Origin: Streptomyces sp. AV19
GTDB taxonomy: Bacteria > Actinomycetota > Actinomycetes > Streptomycetales > Streptomycetaceae
Reading direction: 5' to 3'
DNA length: 64,000 bases
Assembly: GCF_015999245.1 (NCBI RefSeq)
Contig: NZ_JAEAMR010000018.1
Span: 115,752-179,751 of the forward strand
Of the stretch, positions 61,467 through 64,000 are shown piece by piece. Position numbers and translations under genes: made by a program. Numbering within the stretch: the first letter of the stretch is position 1; each line of letters begins with the position of its first letter. The notes under the pieces were generated by a model, which did no database searches, was not told the origin of the DNA, and saw nothing but the letters and a program-made list of their open reading frames with translations.

Positions 61467-62678
61467 GTGCGGGTGTTGTTGTCGACGTACGGGTCGCGCG
61501 GGGATGTCGAACCGCTGGTGGGACTCGCGGAGCAGTTGCGGGCGCTCGGTGCGGAGGTGCGGGTGTGCGCGCCGCCGGACGAGGAGTTCGCGCAGCGGCT
61601 GGCCGGTGTCGGCGTGCCGTTGGTGCCGGTCGGCCCGTCGGCGCGCGAGTTGACGAAGTCGGCGCCGCCGCCTTCGTCCCTGCCGCAGCGGGCGGCCGAG
61701 TTGATCGCCGGTCAGTTCGAGACGGTGATCGCGGCGGCGGAGGACTGTGACGTGTTGGTGGCGACCGGCATGATGCCGGCCGCGGCCGGCGCGCTGTCGG
61801 TGGCCGAGAAGCTGGGCATCCGCTCCGTGTCCGTGACCTTCCAGCAGCTGACCCTCCCGTCGCCGCACCGCCGGCCGCTGGCGTATCCGGGCCGGCCGTT
61901 CCCGCCGGAGGTGACCGACAACCGGGTGCTGTGGGACCTGGACGCCCGGAGCGTCAACGTGCTGTTCGGTGAGGCGCTCAACACGAACCGGGCGTCGATC
62001 GGCCTGCCCCCGGTGGACGACGTCCGCGACTACGTCATCGGCGACCGGCCGTGGCTGGCGACGGACCCGGTCCTGGACCCGTGGCAGGAGACACCGGACT
62101 TCGACGTCGTGCAGACCGGCGCGTGGATCATGCCGGACGAACGCCCGCTCCCCGCCGAGTTGTTGGCGTTCCTGGACGCCGGCACGCCACCGGTGTACGT
62201 GGGCTTCGGCAGCATGCCCATGCACGCGGCGGCGGACGTCGCCCAGGTGGCCGTCGAGGCGGTCCGGGCGCAGGGCCATCGCGTACTCGTCAGGCGCGGC
62301 TGGGCCGACCTGGCCCCGGTCGACGACCGGGACGACTGCTTCACCGTCGGCGAGGTCAACCACCAGGCGCTGTTCGGCCGGGTGGCCGCCGTCGTGCACC
62401 ACGGCGGCGCGGGCACCACGGCGACGGCCACCCGGGCCGGCGCGCCGCAGGTGGTGGTTCCCCAGGCGACGGACCAGCCGTACTGGGCGGGCCGGGTGGC
62501 CGAACTGGGCATCGGCGCGGCACACGACGGCCCGGCGCCGACCTTCGCGTCCCTGTCGGCCGCGCTCGGGAAGGCCCTCACCTTCGAGACCCGCACTCGG
62601 GCGGAGGCCGTGGCCGGCCTGATCCGCACCGACGGGACGGCGGTGGCCGCGAAGCTGCTGCTCGACGCGATCGGCTGA
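61467..62678 (+). CDS. GT1-family glycosyltransferase (natural-product type)
   Basis: 403 residues. The start V-R-V-L-L-S-T-Y-G-S-R-G-D-V-E-P-L and the donor-binding segment H-H-G-G-A-G-T-T near 311 with APQVVVPQATDQPYWAGRVA are typical of the GtfA/GtfB group that attaches sugars to glycopeptide, macrolide or lipid acceptors. GTG is chosen because the family begins M-R-V-L; the ribosome site is weak. No aglycone pathway or sugar-synthesis gene is nearby, so the acceptor is unknown. It may instead be a detoxifying enzyme. Confidence 0.9.
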   Translation: MRVLLSTYGSRGDVEPLVGLAEQLRALGAEVRVCAPPDEEFAQRLAGVGVPLVPVGPSARELTKSAPPPSSLPQRAAELIAGQFETVIAAAEDCDVLVATGMMPAAAGALSVAEKLGIRSVSVTFQQLTLPSPHRRPLAYPGRPFPPEVTDNRVLWDLDARSVNVLFGEALNTNRASIGLPPVDDVRDYVIGDRPWLATDPVLDPWQETPDFDVVQTGAWIMPDERPLPAELLAFLDAGTPPVYVGFGSMPMHAAADVAQVAVEAVRAQGHRVLVRRGWADLAPVDDRDDCFTVGEVNHQALFGRVAAVVHHGGAGTTATATRAGAPQVVVPQATDQPYWAGRVAELGIGAAHDGPAPTFASLSAALGKALTFETRTRAEAVAGLIRTDGTAVAAKLLLDAIG

Positions 62679-62886
62679 GCGAGACCGCCGGCGTCGGCGT
62701 GAACCACGCGGGACCATCGAGCCGCGGAAACCGCCGGGCGCCGGGCTGCACCGCCGGCTCGGCACCGGGCCTGGTGCCGCCCGGTCACCCGCTCGGTTGT
62801 CCGGGGCATGCGGGGCGAGCACCGCGGCTCGACAATGCTCCTGAATGCTCCTGGACGACCGTTCTTCCCGGACACAGGGAGTTCGC

Positions 62887-63513
62887 ATGCGGCGAATACG
62901 GTGGGCAGCGCTGGGAATCGGCCTGCTGACAGGCACGTTGATCGCGGGTCGGCTGGCCTACGCGTCCGACACCGTCTCCTTCAACGTGCCGAGCGTGTCC
63001 GGCGAATGCCCCGTTTCGTGGACGAAGACGGGCGTCACCTTCCAGGCAACCGTGCCCGGAAGGACACCGTCGTCCTTCACTCTGGAAGGCGGCACAGGGA
63101 CCGTCGATGTCGCGGGAGATCCGATTGCCCTGGCGCTGGACCCGGCGAAGTTGAGTGACGCGGTGGCCCTCACAGTGAACCTCACGAGCGGATTCACGCT
63201 CAGCGACGGCAAGGGGAACGTCGTCGAACTGTCCGGCGGCCAGGCCAAAGCCCCGACCGGCGGGCTCACCTATCTCGTCAGGCATCCGGCCGATCCGTCC
63301 GGCGTCAGGATGGCCGCCCTGGATTACCCGTTGCCGGCGAAACTCAACCCGATGCTGGTGTCCACTCTGCCGGTCGAACTCACCATGGACGCAACGACCG
63401 ATCTCACCATCACGCCCGAATTCGCCAAGGTGCTGAACGATGCCTTCGGCACAGGATCGGCATCCGGTGGCCAGACCTTCGGCTCCTGCACGGGACACGC
63501 CGCCACGGCATAG
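62887..63513 (+). CDS. secreted DUF-type beta protein
   Basis: 208 residues with a Sec signal (MRRIRWAALGIGLLTGTLIA, cut near AYASD). The mature protein is beta-rich with two cysteines (near 43 and 202) that could pair, and resembles actinobacterial secreted DUF proteins of about 170 residues. AGGGAG lies five bases before the ATG; an upstream ATG at 62845 is less likely because it would spoil the signal. Function unknown. Confidence 0.7.
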   Translation: MRRIRWAALGIGLLTGTLIAGRLAYASDTVSFNVPSVSGECPVSWTKTGVTFQATVPGRTPSSFTLEGGTGTVDVAGDPIALALDPAKLSDAVALTVNLTSGFTLSDGKGNVVELSGGQAKAPTGGLTYLVRHPADPSGVRMAALDYPLPAKLNPMLVSTLPVELTMDATTDLTITPEFAKVLNDAFGTGSASGGQTFGSCTGHAATA

Positions 63514-63600
63514 CCCACAACAGCCTGCCAATGGGCACCGCGCTGTTGCACTCCTGGTCGAGTCGGCGCGCACCGATGCCGGAGCAGAAAGTGGCAGAAA

Positions 63601-64000
63601 GTGATCGAAGAACACCCGGGGCAACGGCTCCACCCCCGCGTCTTCCCGTCCGCCTTCTGTGTCCCGCAGATCCCGCAGCACGAAATGGAGGAGATCAGGC
63701 GCACGGGATGGGAGTACCTGCGCTGTGTCATCCCCGAGTTCCGCGACCCGGTTCCCTACGAGGCGCTGGGAACCCTGTCGGCGATCTCCGTACTGTCGGA
63801 GTACCGAGGCGACCTGCTCGACCTGACCACAGGGAAATGGCCGGGGTCGGATCTGTTCGGCGTGCGGGCCGACGCCCTGCTGGAGACCGCGAGCCGCGTA
63901 CTGGACCCCCGTGCGGACCTCGCCCGCGAGTACACGGGGAGCCTGCTCTTCATCCTGGAGAAGTCCTCGCACCGCAACAGCGACCTGTTCGGATACTGGA
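63601..64000 (+). CDS. unknown protein, 3' end beyond window
   Basis: At least 133 residues, open to the window edge: VIEEHPGQRLHPRVFPSAFC ... EYTGSLLFILEKSSHRNSDL. No signal peptide. The GTG start is the first plausible one in frame. A soluble, mixed alpha/beta protein; no family recognised from this part. Confidence 0.55.
   Translation, partial: MIEEHPGQRLHPRVFPSAFCVPQIPQHEMEEIRRTGWEYLRCVIPEFRDPVPYEALGTLSAISVLSEYRGDLLDLTTGKWPGSDLFGVRADALLETASRVLDPRADLAREYTGSLLFILEKSSHRNSDLFGYW

Noticed and set aside
1..64000. CRISPR arrays, tRNA or rRNA genes
   Set aside because: No regularly spaced repeats and no tRNA or rRNA motif was recognised on either strand; a covariance-model scan would be needed to exclude them formally.

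Overview
The window is high-GC DNA with frequent GTG/TTG starts, ATGA/GTGA gene overlaps, a terpene synthase with cytochromes P450, F420-type oxidoreductase genes and an actinobacterial nrd operon. All of this points to a Streptomyces or a close relative. No rRNA, tRNA, CRISPR array or complete insertion sequence was seen. Calls rest on reading translations and motifs; no database search was run.

Layout. 0-9.9 kb is ordinary accessory metabolism: a CocE/NonD hydrolase (cut by the window edge), DoxX, SRPBCC and FUSC proteins, then a gene graveyard at 4.85-7.3 kb (broken IS110 transposase, broken peptide deformylase, YciI-like fragment), then a metallo-beta-lactamase-fold enzyme divergent from an AraC regulator. 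9.9-13.9 kb is a small terpenoid locus: a class I terpene synthase, an overlapping P450 and a divergent second P450. 14-23.2 kb holds a lipoprotein/membrane protein pair, an amidase, an amidohydrolase, a PAP2-type membrane enzyme, an F420-type oxidoreductase, a SnoaL-like protein and a serine hydrolase.

23.3-37.8 kb is a vitamin B12-responsive island with three cobalamin riboswitches, each in front of its own operon. The first leads a tightly overlapping five-gene set (PduX-like GHMP kinase, cysteine-synthase-like PLP enzyme, ATP-grasp ligase, MFS exporter, methyltransferase) that looks like a pathway making and exporting a small amino-acid-derived compound. The second leads a FecBCD/BtuFCD-type ABC importer. 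The third, preceded by tandem NrdR boxes, leads nrdI-nrdE-nrdF. The NrdF has Gln, Ser and Lys in place of three metal-ligand glutamates (Q119, S179, K213), the QSK signature of the metal-free, DOPA-radical class Ie ribonucleotide reductase. A coherent reading is a response to lack of B12 or cobalt: make and recover a ligand, and switch to a metal-free reductase.

38.2-60.5 kb, all on the minus strand, is a run of seven large, mostly unrecognised genes: a ComEC-like metallo-hydrolase, a 1772-aa DUF6603-like protein ending in a beta-propeller, 794-aa and 1211-aa proteins of unknown type, a fibre-shaft-like protein, a glycine-rich adhesin-like protein and, after a strong terminator, a 2454-aa multi-LamG protein. 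Stop/start overlaps and uniform strand suggest one multi-component surface or fibre-like system that I cannot match to a described machine. The window ends with a glycosyltransferase, a secreted protein and a gene running off the edge.
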